A model generated the notes under the pieces. The model was not told the DNA's origin and did no database searches. It saw nothing but the letters and a program-made list of their open reading frames with translations. A stretch of 64,000 nucleotides of DNA from Maledivibacter sp. (GTDB taxonomy: Bacteria > Bacillota > Clostridia > Peptostreptococcales > Caminicellaceae). Positions 37,132-48,169 of this stretch are shown piece by piece. The DNA lies in the NCBI GenBank assembly GCA_025210375.1, contig JAOASB010000052.1, forward strand, positions 62,001 to 126,000, read 5' to 3'. Positions within the stretch are counted from its first letter, which is position 1. The number at the start of each line of letters is the position of its first letter. A program made the translations under genes and the position numbers.

Positions 37132-38547
37132 ATGTTTAAAACAACAAGATTCAGAAAACGATCCATAATATTAGTTCTAGTAATCACCTTGCTATCAACG
37201 GGATTTTCCTACGCCGGTGAAGCAACTAAGGAATTTAAAAGCCTAGATGATAGATTGAAATATCTAGGGTCTATGGTAAAATACATAGAAGCAAAACATA
37301 AATACGATGTAACAGAAGAAGAACTTATGGAAGCAGCATACAACGGAGTATTTAATGCACTAGATAGACACAGTAACTATTTTAGTCCCAATGAATATGA
37401 ACAATTTAGTGTGGATACTTCAGGAACCTTTGCAGGAATAGGTATCTCGGTGGGAGTAAGAAATGCAAGGCTTACGATAATAGCACCCATAAAGGGAACC
37501 CCTGGAGAGAAAGTCGGTCTTAAATCTGGAGATATTGTAAAATTTGTAGATGAAATTGATGTTACTAATGTAAATATTGAAAGAGTTATAAAGCTAATGA
37601 GGGGAGAAGCAGGTACAAAGGTAAAGCTAGGGATAATAAGGGGAAGGGACCCGGAGGTTAAGTACTTCGATATAACCAGGGAAGTTATAGAAATTAATCC
37701 TATAGAATATGAAGTTATTGAAGACAACATAGGTTATATAAAAATAGTAAGCTTTAACAACAATGCCTATGAGAATATAAAAGAGGCAATAGACGATCTT
37801 TTAGCTAAAAATGTGAAGGGATTTATTATTGATCTAAGAAATAATCCCGGTGGTTCACTTGGGGAAGTAACAAAGGTGTCGGATTATTTTGTACCAAAGG
37901 ACTCACCTATTGTACACATTGAATTTAAGAATGGAAAAAGAAAAACCTATACGGCGAAAAAAGGAAAGGTTGATAAACCCCTTGCGGTGCTAGTAAATGG
38001 TGGAAGTGCAAGTGCTTCAGAAATATTCGCAGGGGCTATTCAAGGTACAGATTCTGGTACAATAATCGGCACTCAGACCTATGGTAAGGGAACTGTGCAG
38101 ACGGTTATATCCCTATCAAATGGTGGTGGTATGAAGCTTACCATAGCTGAGTATCTCACAGCCGATGAAAAGAAAATTGACGGTATAGGATTAACACCGG
38201 ATTTGATTGTAAAAAACATTGAGGTGGAAGATAAAGAAAACATACCGGCCTTTGCACCTATGATAGAGGATGAAAAATCGAAATTGAATGATAAGGGCTT
38301 AAATATCTACGGAGCGCAACAAAGGTTAGGATTCTTAGGCTATGAGGTGAGGGCTACAGGAGTATTAGACGAAAACACCCTTGAGGCAATAAAACAATTC
38401 CAGACTTCGGAGAAGTTAACGGCATCCGGGGAGCTGGACTTCGTTACAAAGGAAAAAATGAATAAAAAGATAGTAGAGGTATACTCAGAGGGCATAGAAG
38501 ACCTACAACTTGAAAAGGCCATAGAAACAGTCTTAAGCCCTAAATAG
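37132..38547 (+). CDS. S41-family carboxyl-terminal processing protease with PDZ and PG-binding domains
   Basis: An exported CtpA/CtpB-like serine protease, 471 aa. A signal or anchor helix (about 10-28) is followed by a helical N-domain, a PDZ domain (about 95-185) and the S41 core. The catalytic Ser294 (GSASASE), Lys319 (YGKGT) and Gln323 are all present with the correct 25- and 4-residue spacing. A C-terminal peptidoglycan-binding domain (about 385-450) is an added wall anchor. GGAGG precedes the ATG. It closes the surface-protein train, so trimming of surface or spore proteins is a reasonable inference, not proven. Confidence 0.93.
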   Translation: MFKTTRFRKRSIILVLVITLLSTGFSYAGEATKEFKSLDDRLKYLGSMVKYIEAKHKYDVTEEELMEAAYNGVFNALDRHSNYFSPNEYEQFSVDTSGTFAGIGISVGVRNARLTIIAPIKGTPGEKVGLKSGDIVKFVDEIDVTNVNIERVIKLMRGEAGTKVKLGIIRGRDPEVKYFDITREVIEINPIEYEVIEDNIGYIKIVSFNNNAYENIKEAIDDLLAKNVKGFIIDLRNNPGGSLGEVTKVSDYFVPKDSPIVHIEFKNGKRKTYTAKKGKVDKPLAVLVNGGSASASEIFAGAIQGTDSGTIIGTQTYGKGTVQTVISLSNGGGMKLTIAEYLTADEKKIDGIGLTPDLIVKNIEVEDKENIPAFAPMIEDEKSKLNDKGLNIYGAQQRLGFLGYEVRATGVLDENTLEAIKQFQTSEKLTASGELDFVTKEKMNKKIVEVYSEGIEDLQLEKAIETVLSPK

Positions 38548-38608
38548 TTGTTTTGCATTATCAATCTAAGCACCCAAATTTACCATTCTAAAAATCTCAA
38601 ATTTCCCC

Positions 38609-38637
38609 TTGACTCATCATACCACTCATTGTATACT
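38609..38637 (+). promoter_or_regulatory. Sigma-A promoter of pyrG
   Basis: TTGACT (38609-38614), a 17-base spacer and TATACT (38632-38637). Transcription would start near 38644, giving a leader of about 185 bases before pyrG. Confidence 0.8.
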
Positions 38638-38656
38638 ATTATAGTTGTTAAACTAG

Positions 38657-40435
<1,779 letters not shown>

Positions 40436-40466
40436 ACAAGTCAATACGATAATATAGGTTTAACCA

Positions 40467-40503
40467 AAAGAGATATTACCCAAAAGAGTAATATCTCTTT
40501 TTC
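40467..40503 (+). terminator. Terminator of pyrG
   Basis: AAAGAGATATTAC (40467-40479) pairs with GTAATATCTCTTT (40488-40500) and runs into T's. Confidence 0.88.
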
Positions 40504-40620
40504 ATGTTTTTGTGCCTTTTCTACTATTCTTTATCCCTCATAGAAAGCAACCCCACCCCCTAATCCACTAGTTGGTTCATTTTACCTTGGCAACACAGAA
40601 CAAATAAACCAACACAGGAA

Positions 40621-40783
40621 ACAATGTCGTATGTTGTCGAATCTTTTATATATATGCAAAACTTGCCAAGAAAATAAGCCTCTGTGTAAATCCATCGTAA
40701 TAAATTGTAATATAGTTGTAATGGACTAATGAGAAAACACATAGTATAATGAGTTATGTGGAAACGACAAGAAACGACATTGT
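40621..40783. promoter_or_regulatory. Promoter segment flanked by 19-bp inverted repeats
   Basis: ACAATGTCGTATGTTGTCG (40621-40639) and CGACAAGAAACGACATTGT (40765-40783) are inverted copies with 17 of 19 matches, 125 bp apart. The enclosed segment holds a sigma-A promoter, TGGACT (40722-40727), 17 bases, TATAAT (40745-40750), pointing at the S-layer-like gene 40983; the start would be near 40757, just left of the second repeat. Each repeat holds two TGTCG words one helical turn apart. It could be an invertible promoter or paired operator sites. The remainder of the gap 40436-40982 holds the pyrG terminator, a GTTGGTT/AACCAAC hairpin (40571-40613) and a leader with TGGCGGCGCCA at 40860-40870. 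Confidence 0.7.
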
Positions 40784-40982
40784 ATAGAAAGTGTATAAGA
40801 GTGAATAAATATACATGAATATACAACCTTCAATCCACGAATCAATAGTAGCGTCATGACTGGCGGCGCCACTATCACCAACCAAGTTTTTAATGCGGAA
40901 ATCTACAAAGATTTACTCGCATTAATAATATTAACATGCCATGAGGCAAAAAAATTAGAAGAGAAAATAAGGAGGAAGAAAA

Positions 40983-43754
40983 ATGAAGAAAATTCTTTCA
41001 TTAGTATTAGTACTTTCAATGGTACTTGGAAGCATCGGTTTTGCATTCGCTGCTCCAGCTGACGTTGAAGGTACAGATTATGAAGATGCTGTAACAAGAT
41101 TAGCAGCATTAGAAATCCTATCTGGATTCCCAGATGGAACATTCAGACCAGGAGAAACTGTAACAAGAGCGCAATTTGCAAAAATAATGGTTACTGCACT
41201 TGGAGTTGGTGAAGCTGCAAAATATGCTGCAGGACAAACTCAATTCACTGACGTTGCTGGTGGACACTGGGCAGCAGGATACATCAATGTAGCTTCTGAT
41301 ATGAAGATTATCAATGGTTACGGAGATGGAAACTTCGGTCCAGAAGATCAAGTAACTTATGCACAAGCAGTTACTATGATAGTAAGATCTCTTGGATATG
41401 AGCCAAAAGCTACGGCTATGGGCGGATACCCAGGTGGATACCTTGCTATAGCAGCAGAAAAAGAAATCACTGAAGATATAAACGTAGTAAACACTTTAGC
41501 AGCTATCCGTGGTGATGTTGCTGTAATGGTAGACGCTTCCCTTACTGTACCTATGATGGTTCAAAAAACTTGGGGACAATACCCAGAGTATGAAGAAGAC
41601 GAAGACAAGACTCTTATGACTACAAAGCTTGGAGTTGACGAAATCGAAGGTGTAGTTACAGATGTACCTAACACTGATAGTTCTTTAGAAAAAGATGAAA
41701 TCAAGGTTGGTAGTGACACTTACACTTTAAAAACTGACGTAAAGCTTGACTCACTTCTTGGTTTAGAAGTTACAGTATGGGCTGACGGAGAAGATGTATT
41801 CTTCGTAGACGTTGAAACTGATTCAGACGATATACTATTTGATACAGTAAAAACTGCAGACAAAGATGATGTTACTCTTTATGTTGAAGATGAGACATAT
41901 GACTGGGCTAAAAATGCTAAAGCATATGTAAACTTTGAAGAAGTTAATGTAGATAAGGTTCCAGCCGATGCATATGGTTACGTTGTATTAAATAATGATG
42001 AAGAAGTTGAATTTATAAATGTATTTAAATTTGACGAAGTAGCAGTTGGGGTAGTATACGAAGTAGATGGAGATGTTTACAAATATGTGGACTCAACTGA
42101 TGCAAGCACAGATGAAATAGAATTGTCAGACTACAAAGATGGCGTATTTATTTACAATGAAAAGATGGAATTAGTTGACGCCGAAGATATAGATGTAGAT
42201 AGTGCAATCTTTGCTTGGGAAACTAGCGATGAGTTATACATGATCGTTAAGAACGAAGTAGTAAAAGGCGAACTTGAAAGAATCAAAGATAACGAAATAA
42301 GAGTAGCTGGAACAAGCTATGACTCAGCTTATAATGGAGCTGCTTACTCAGATGATAAATTCGATAACTTTGGTGCATATAATGATGTTGCTGACTTAGA
42401 TAATCTTGGCGACGAAAAAGTAAATGTAGTATTAGACCTTAATGGTGAAACATTATTAGTATATGGTGATGCTAAGACTACTAGCTCTACTATGTATGGT
42501 GTTGTAACTTATGGAGATACTACTTCAAAATCAAAGGCAACTGTATTCAATAAAGATGGGGAAGAAATAGACTACAAATTTGAAACAAGAGCTGACGGAA
42601 CTGACCTTGATGGACTTGGATACTTTGAAATTAAAGATACTAACAATGGAAACAAAGACTTAAGCTTTGCAATAATGGAATTCAAGCTTAACTCAGATGG
42701 CGAAATCGCAGATGGTGAAGCTACTATCGATACTATAACTTATGCTTCTGATGCTGTACCAGCTGGTACAGGTAACTTAACAAAATCTGCAGATAAAAAC
42801 TATGTAGATGTTAGTGGTACTAAGTACTATATCTCTAAGGATACAGTATTTATGACAGTGGTAAACAATGACGGAGAATTAGATCCAGAAGTTGTTAAAT
42901 ACGAAGATATCTATAAGAGTGCAATTGCTTCAAACGAAGTACACGTATACGGAACTTCAAGCAAGGATGCCGACATGATAGTATTCTTAGATCCTACATT
43001 CGTGGGTGCTGATGATGATTACTACTATGGTGTTGTAAAAGATAATCCTTGGAAAGATGGAAGCGACTATGTAGTTGAGATCGATGTATTTGGTGAAGGT
43101 GAAAAAGAATATACAGTAAAAACTAAAAGTGACTTTACAGAAGGAAAAGTAGTTAAATTCCACTTCAATAGTGATAATGAAATAGTAAGAGACGCATTAG
43201 GAACAGAAGATGCTGATGGTACTTTCGATTATGACGATGGATATTTAACATCAACTGATGATGGAACAGTTAAGATTTCTTCTAAAGCCGTAGTATACGA
43301 GCTTGACTCAGATGGTGAGATTGATGAAAAAGTAAGTGTATCTAAAGTAGATGACAGCAACTTCAAGACTTTAGTTTACATCCTTGATGAAGACGGTATT
43401 GTTGTAGCTGCTACAGTAGAAGAAGAAGGAACTACACAATCTACAAGTGCTAAAGCTACTATCACAGCAGACGCTATACTAGATGCTCCAACAGATGCTG
43501 TTAATGTTAAATTAACATTAGGTACTGGAGAAGCAGTTGGTGAATACAAATTAATGGTTTACAAGTCAACTGGGTTTGTTTCATCAGCAGCTATAACAAC
43601 TGATGTTGATACAGATGCAAATGGTGAAGATTTTGAAGCAAATTCAGATTTATCACTGGCTGATAACACTGAGTACACAATAAAAGTAGTTAAAATGGCA
43701 GACGGTACAGTATTGACAGAAAAAGTTGTAACAACTCTTGATGTTACACCATAA
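40983..43754 (+). CDS. S-layer-like protein with N-terminal SLH domains (923 aa)
   Basis: Exported, very acidic protein. A signal peptide (MKKILSLVLVLSMVLGS..., cleaved about residue 24 after AFA) is followed by three SLH domains (about 28-200: ILSGFPDGTFRPGETVTRAQ; INGYGDGNFGPEDQVTYAQA; a third, weaker unit at about 150-195). A long beta-rich region rich in Asp, Glu and Val follows. Codons and the GGAGG ribosome binding site suggest strong expression. A promoter and long leader precede it, and a terminator follows, so it is a single-gene unit. It is a likely paralogue of the next gene. Main S-layer or an accessory layer protein are both possible. Confidence 0.9.
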   Translation: MKKILSLVLVLSMVLGSIGFAFAAPADVEGTDYEDAVTRLAALEILSGFPDGTFRPGETVTRAQFAKIMVTALGVGEAAKYAAGQTQFTDVAGGHWAAGYINVASDMKIINGYGDGNFGPEDQVTYAQAVTMIVRSLGYEPKATAMGGYPGGYLAIAAEKEITEDINVVNTLAAIRGDVAVMVDASLTVPMMVQKTWGQYPEYEEDEDKTLMTTKLGVDEIEGVVTDVPNTDSSLEKDEIKVGSDTYTLKTDVKLDSLLGLEVTVWADGEDVFFVDVETDSDDILFDTVKTADKDDVTLYVEDETYDWAKNAKAYVNFEEVNVDKVPADAYGYVVLNNDEEVEFINVFKFDEVAVGVVYEVDGDVYKYVDSTDASTDEIELSDYKDGVFIYNEKMELVDAEDIDVDSAIFAWETSDELYMIVKNEVVKGELERIKDNEIRVAGTSYDSAYNGAAYSDDKFDNFGAYNDVADLDNLGDEKVNVVLDLNGETLLVYGDAKTTSSTMYGVVTYGDTTSKSKATVFNKDGEEIDYKFETRADGTDLDGLGYFEIKDTNNGNKDLSFAIMEFKLNSDGEIADGEATIDTITYASDAVPAGTGNLTKSADKNYVDVSGTKYYISKDTVFMTVVNNDGELDPEVVKYEDIYKSAIASNEVHVYGTSSKDADMIVFLDPTFVGADDDYYYGVVKDNPWKDGSDYVVEIDVFGEGEKEYTVKTKSDFTEGKVVKFHFNSDNEIVRDALGTEDADGTFDYDDGYLTSTDDGTVKISSKAVVYELDSDGEIDEKVSVSKVDDSNFKTLVYILDEDGIVVAATVEEEGTTQSTSAKATITADAILDAPTDAVNVKLTLGTGEAVGEYKLMVYKSTGFVSSAAITTDVDTDANGEDFEANSDLSLADNTEYTIKVVKMADGTVLTEKVVTTLDVTP

Positions 43755-43776
43755 TAAAATTTAATATGATATAAGT

Positions 43777-43814
43777 GATCCCTAGGAGGAATGCACCTTC
43801 TAGGGATTTTCTTT
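43777..43814 (+). terminator. Terminator after the first S-layer-like gene
   Basis: GATCCCTAGGAGG pairs with CCTTCTAGGGAT around a short loop, followed by TTTTCTTTT. Confidence 0.85.
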
Positions 43815-43926
43815 TATTTACATAAAACTGTAACAAAACCCACTTGCAACCCCCCTATATAAAGCCCTAAATGTCCTTGAAATACTAGTGAAAAGAACAT
43901 GTAATAATATTGTAATATAAATCACA

Positions 43927-43956
43927 TTGACTTGGAAAAAAGAATTATGGTATCAT
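43927..43956 (+). promoter_or_regulatory. Sigma-A promoter of the second S-layer-like gene
   Basis: TTGACT (43927-43932), an 18-base spacer and TATCAT (43951-43956). The start near 43963 would give a leader of about 250 bases. Confidence 0.7.
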
Positions 43957-43961
43957 ATCGT

Positions 43962-44038
43962 TAGTGATTAATGAAATAAATTCCTGTATAGGATAAATAA
44001 TCACTAGCAGGTTTATGTTACTTAGTAGGTTACATAAA
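43962..44038 (+). promoter_or_regulatory. Two hairpins at the 5' end of the S-layer leader
   Basis: TAGTGATTA (43962-43970) pairs with TAATCACTA (43998-44006) and encloses CCT-GTAT-AGG. TTTATGTTAC (44012-44021) pairs with GTTACATAAA (44029-44038) with one mismatch. The first lies right at the predicted transcript start, where a stem can protect mRNA from decay. This is the main content of the gap 43755-44216; the rest up to the ribosome binding site shows no clear signal. Confidence 0.6.
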
Positions 44039-44216
44039 CACACAAGCTTTTTTAAAGCCCTTTATATTATGGTGTTAGAACGTGGATTTGATTTTATATC
44101 TTTTCCACTTCTATAGATTTAACCCAGTTTATCCTTGATGGGTAGGATGAATAGGGTTGGTACATAAAAACCCCATCACAAAAATAAAGAACAAAATAAA
44201 AGGAGGAAATTTGAAC

Positions 44217-47200
44217 ATGAAAAAGATACTTTCATTAGTATTAGTACTTTCATTAGTACTAGGTTCAATGAGTATGGCTTTCGCTGCGGCGCCTTCATTC
44301 TCAGATGTTGAAAATGAAGACGTATTAAAGGCAGTGAAAAGACTAAATGCTTTCGGAATCGTAGATGGATATGACGACGGTTCTTACAAGCCAGAAAAAA
44401 ATATTACAAGAGCGGAATTTTCAAAGTTGCTAATTACTGCATTAGGACTTGAAAATGCTGCAAATGCTGCAAGTGGAATTAGTCACTTTGGTGATGTTAC
44501 AGGTGGTGAGTGGTTTGCAGGTGCTGTAAACGTAGCTGCAGGTCAAGGTATAGTAAAAGGATACGCTGATGGAACTTACAGACCAAATGCAGAGGTTAAA
44601 TACTCTGAAGCTGTTACTATGATAGTAAGAGCATTGGGATACAAAGATGAGTTCCTACCTGGAAAATGGCCAGGAAACTTTATTGCTAAAGCAGCTGACG
44701 CTGGAGTAACTGATGATGTTACTTTCCAACCAGATGGTATTGCTAATAGAGGATCTGTAGCAATAATGTTAAATAATGCATTAGATGCTAAAATGGTAAA
44801 GGTTAGTTCTTATAATAAAGATATCTTTAATGCTGATAGTGATGGAATTCACTATATTTTAACTGATGTTACATTATTACAAGATAAGCTTGATATCGAC
44901 AAATATGAATCAATCGAATTAACTGGGACACCTAAGGTTGATAATGGGTTAGATTCAGATCAAGTTGCATTCAGAGAAACTGACGATTCCAAAATGAATG
45001 GTGAAGATGAAGACGAATTTAATTTACCTTCAAAATTCGATGTTGAAGATGCAGATATGTTAAACGTATTAGAAACTCGTTTAGGTGAATCATTAAACGT
45101 TTATGTTGATGACGATGAAGTTGTATTCTTTGAAACTGCAGACAACGCTTATACTGTTAAGTGGGGTACTGTTAAAAAAGGTGATATTGATAAAGAAAAA
45201 AATGAAATCACAGTAACATTTGTTGATGGAGACGACAAAGATTATGATTACGAAGATTCAGGAAAATCTGAGATAAAGATTTATATTGATAACGAAGAGA
45301 AAGACGAAGATGATGTAAAAGACGACCTATTTGGTAAGTTTGTTATTGCTGATAATGGGGACGTTTCAGTAGCTGATTTACATGATTGGGACGATGAAGC
45401 TTTAATCGTTACTGAATCAAAGGCTGATGAGTTTGACTATATTGCAGCGGCTGATTCACATAAGACATTTGAAGCTGATGACTTTGATAAGGTAGTAGTA
45501 ATGAATACTGCTGGTGAAGTTATGAATATGGAAGATCTTGAAAAAGATACTGTTGTATATATCAATGAAGCTGAGCTTGCTGAAAGTGGCGATGATGTAG
45601 CTTATGTTGTAGCCGTTGAAACACCTGCTGTAATTGAAACAGCTGATGATTTTGACATTGATGATGATGACAAAGAGCAAGAATTTAAGACAGAAGAAAG
45701 TGGTACTTACGACATCAATGATTCTTATGGTACTGTATCTGCTGATGAAGATGACGACATCGTAGATTTTGAAAGCGCTCGTGACGAGTTAGAAAGTATT
45801 ACTGGTAAAGATGCAAAAGTTAAGATCTTATTTGATATAGTTAAAGATATTAGACACATTAGTACAGATGTAGATGTATCTTCAACTAACCTATATGGGG
45901 TTATATTAGGTACAGATGATGATAATTTCGATAGTGATGAAATACAAGTTAAAATATTAACTTCTACAGAAGACAAAGTTGTTTACGATATCGATTTTGA
46001 TAGTGACGATTTCTACAACTTTACTGATAAAGCTTTCTATGGAACTGCTCCAGCTGCAAAAGACTTTACTGAAGCTAATTTAAAAGATTTAATAGAAGGT
46101 TTAATTGTTAAGTACACATTAAATAGTGATGGCGAAATAGATTCTATGGTAGTAATAAACCAAGATAAAGAAGATGATGATACAAATGCTAGCACTGATG
46201 AAATTAAAGGTGATGATGAATTAGAAGCAAATGAAGCAAACAATGTTGATGACAGTGATGTTATAATTGCTTCAGGTAAGTTAAAAGAAGATATTGAAAA
46301 AGATTCAATTGAATTTAGTTCAACTGATTTTGAAGGTGGAAAAGATGGAGTAAAAGACTTCACAGTAGCATCAGATGTTATAGTATTTGATGTAACAGGA
46401 GAAGATGCTGACGATATGGATTCTATTAAGTACGAGAACCTAATCGGTAATGGTGAAAATAAACAAATATTAGTTGTGGCTAATGACGACGAAGAAGTTG
46501 AATTAGTAGTTGTAACAAACGAAGTAGCTTCTGACACTGAGTATGTTGGTTACCTATTAGAAACTCGTGAGATAGATGATGAGCATTACTTTGAAATGGC
46601 AGTATATGGTGAAGATAAAATTAAGAAATACGAAATTGATACTAGTACTGTAAATGAAAATAAAATTGCAGAGGAATCAATGGTAGTATACAATGTAAAA
46701 TCTGATGATACAATCAAGATTATCGGGGCTTCTGATAAAGACGCTGGTCAATCACTTCCAGATACTTCTGACTTTGAATTTGTTGTAGGTCAAGTTGTGG
46801 ATGTTGACGGAGACTGGTTAAAGATTGATACAGACGCTGATAAAACTTATAACGACAAAGTTAAATTATACAGTGATACACTTGTATATGAAGAAGATTC
46901 AGATGATGCAGATGTAGATGAATATGATTTTGTATTAGTTGCTAAAGATGGTACAAAAGCAAGAGTAGTTAAGCGTTATGACATTGATTTCGAAGATTAT
47001 GATGAAAATGGATCTGAAGAAGAAATGTTTGAAGAAGATCTTAAAGAAAATGAAGGAACTACCGATATAAGTGGATTTGTCTTTGGTGAAGGTGAAAAAC
47101 CAGAAAATAGCAATAGTGAAGAATCATCAGCTTATATTGTTGATCATACTTATGCTAGTGGAACATATAAAAGATTAAAAACAACAGATGCTAATGAAAA

Positions 47201-48002
47201 AGTAGTTTACTTATCATTCTCAGACTTCACAACATTTAAGTTTGGTGAAACTGAATTACCGAAAGAAGCAGTAGTTGCTTGGATGATTGCGGAAAGTTCT
47301 AACTTTGTTGTAAATGTTGATGGTAAGACAATGATAGTAAAAGATAAGGATACTGAAGAAGCAGCAGCTAAAGATTTATTAGCAGCACAAAAAGCTCTTG
47401 ACTTTAATGAAATTAAAGATTCAAACACAAAAGCTACAGAAGTGAAAGCCAACTTAAGTTTACCTGCAGATGCTAGTGGATTTAGTCCAGCAATTGCTGG
47501 GATAGCATTTGCTTGGGAAAGTAGTGATAATACAGCAGTAAATAAAACAAATGGTAATGTAACTAGACCTGATGCAGGAAAGGCTGATGTGAATGTTACT
47601 TTAACTGCCAAAATTAAAAAAGCTGATATTGAATTAACAAAAGATATTGAAGTAAAAGTATTAGCAAAAGACTTCTCTGCAGAAGCTGGTAGTCTTTCTA
47701 CAAGAGCTGTAGATATTACATTAACATTAGATGGATATGCAAACGGTGATTTTACAGTTTCAGACTTTGATATGGATGGTTTAGGAAATGATTCAGTTAC
47801 ATTTAACGGTGTTACTTACACAGTAACTTACAGTTCAGGAGTTTACACAGTAACTGCAACTTCAACAACTGGAGCAGCGGCAGAAGCTAAGACTGTAACA
47901 TTATCATTGACTGAAGATGACAAAACAATCGAATTTGATTTAGATATTCAAAAAGCAAATGCAGGTGGTGAAAACGGTGATTTCACGATTACTGTAAAGT
48001 AA
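44217..48002 (+). CDS. S-layer-like protein with N-terminal SLH domains (1261 aa)
   Basis: Exported, extremely acidic protein. The signal peptide (MKKILSLVLVLSLVLGSMSM) is nearly the same as in the preceding gene. Three SLH domains occupy about 27-195 (GIVDGYDDGSYKPEKNITRA; GIVKGYADGTYRPNAEVKYS; GVTDDVTFQPDGIANRGS). A long acidic beta-rich region with many Asp/Glu runs follows, then an immunoglobulin-like domain near 1060-1150 (AFAWESSDNTAVNKTNGNVT) and a C-terminal beta domain. ATG 44217 follows GGAGG by 9 bases. Single-gene unit with its own promoter, structured leader and terminator; probably an abundant wall protein. Confidence 0.9.
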   Translation: MKKILSLVLVLSLVLGSMSMAFAAAPSFSDVENEDVLKAVKRLNAFGIVDGYDDGSYKPEKNITRAEFSKLLITALGLENAANAASGISHFGDVTGGEWFAGAVNVAAGQGIVKGYADGTYRPNAEVKYSEAVTMIVRALGYKDEFLPGKWPGNFIAKAADAGVTDDVTFQPDGIANRGSVAIMLNNALDAKMVKVSSYNKDIFNADSDGIHYILTDVTLLQDKLDIDKYESIELTGTPKVDNGLDSDQVAFRETDDSKMNGEDEDEFNLPSKFDVEDADMLNVLETRLGESLNVYVDDDEVVFFETADNAYTVKWGTVKKGDIDKEKNEITVTFVDGDDKDYDYEDSGKSEIKIYIDNEEKDEDDVKDDLFGKFVIADNGDVSVADLHDWDDEALIVTESKADEFDYIAAADSHKTFEADDFDKVVVMNTAGEVMNMEDLEKDTVVYINEAELAESGDDVAYVVAVETPAVIETADDFDIDDDDKEQEFKTEESGTYDINDSYGTVSADEDDDIVDFESARDELESITGKDAKVKILFDIVKDIRHISTDVDVSSTNLYGVILGTDDDNFDSDEIQVKILTSTEDKVVYDIDFDSDDFYNFTDKAFYGTAPAAKDFTEANLKDLIEGLIVKYTLNSDGEIDSMVVINQDKEDDDTNASTDEIKGDDELEANEANNVDDSDVIIASGKLKEDIEKDSIEFSSTDFEGGKDGVKDFTVASDVIVFDVTGEDADDMDSIKYENLIGNGENKQILVVANDDEEVELVVVTNEVASDTEYVGYLLETREIDDEHYFEMAVYGEDKIKKYEIDTSTVNENKIAEESMVVYNVKSDDTIKIIGASDKDAGQSLPDTSDFEFVVGQVVDVDGDWLKIDTDADKTYNDKVKLYSDTLVYEEDSDDADVDEYDFVLVAKDGTKARVVKRYDIDFEDYDENGSEEEMFEEDLKENEGTTDISGFVFGEGEKPENSNSEESSAYIVDHTYASGTYKRLKTTDANEKVVYLSFSDFTTFKFGETELPKEAVVAWMIAESSNFVVNVDGKTMIVKDKDTEEAAAKDLLAAQKALDFNEIKDSNTKATEVKANLSLPADASGFSPAIAGIAFAWESSDNTAVNKTNGNVTRPDAGKADVNVTLTAKIKKADIELTKDIEVKVLAKDFSAEAGSLSTRAVDITLTLDGYANGDFTVSDFDMDGLGNDSVTFNGVTYTVTYSSGVYTVTATSTTGAAAEAKTVTLSLTEDDKTIEFDLDIQKANAGGENGDFTITVK

Positions 48003-48038
48003 CTATCTTAAATTGAGAATTAAGGTTCTCAACTAAAG

Positions 48039-48075
48039 AAAGACCCCAATGGAGAAATCCAAAGGGGTCTTTTCT
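48039..48075 (+). terminator. Terminator after the second S-layer-like gene
   Basis: AAAGACCCC (48039-48047) pairs with GGGGTCTTT (48064-48072), followed by T's. Confidence 0.88.
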
Positions 48076-48088
48076 CATTTATCCAAAA

Positions 48089-48130
48089 CACAAGGGCAAA
48101 ACACAAGGGGACGGTTCTTTTGTGTTGTTT
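48089..48130. repeat. Single-arm ACGGTTC repeat upstream of the Y1 transposase
   Basis: ACACAAGGGGACGGTTCTTT followed by TGTGTTG is one arm of the palindromes at 15734 and 24036. AACACAA and TTGTGTT fold it into a short hairpin. It ends about 40 bases before the transposase gene. Confidence 0.8.
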
Positions 48131-48169
48131 TTTTATGTTTAATCTGTTAATATAAAAGAGGGTGCAGAA

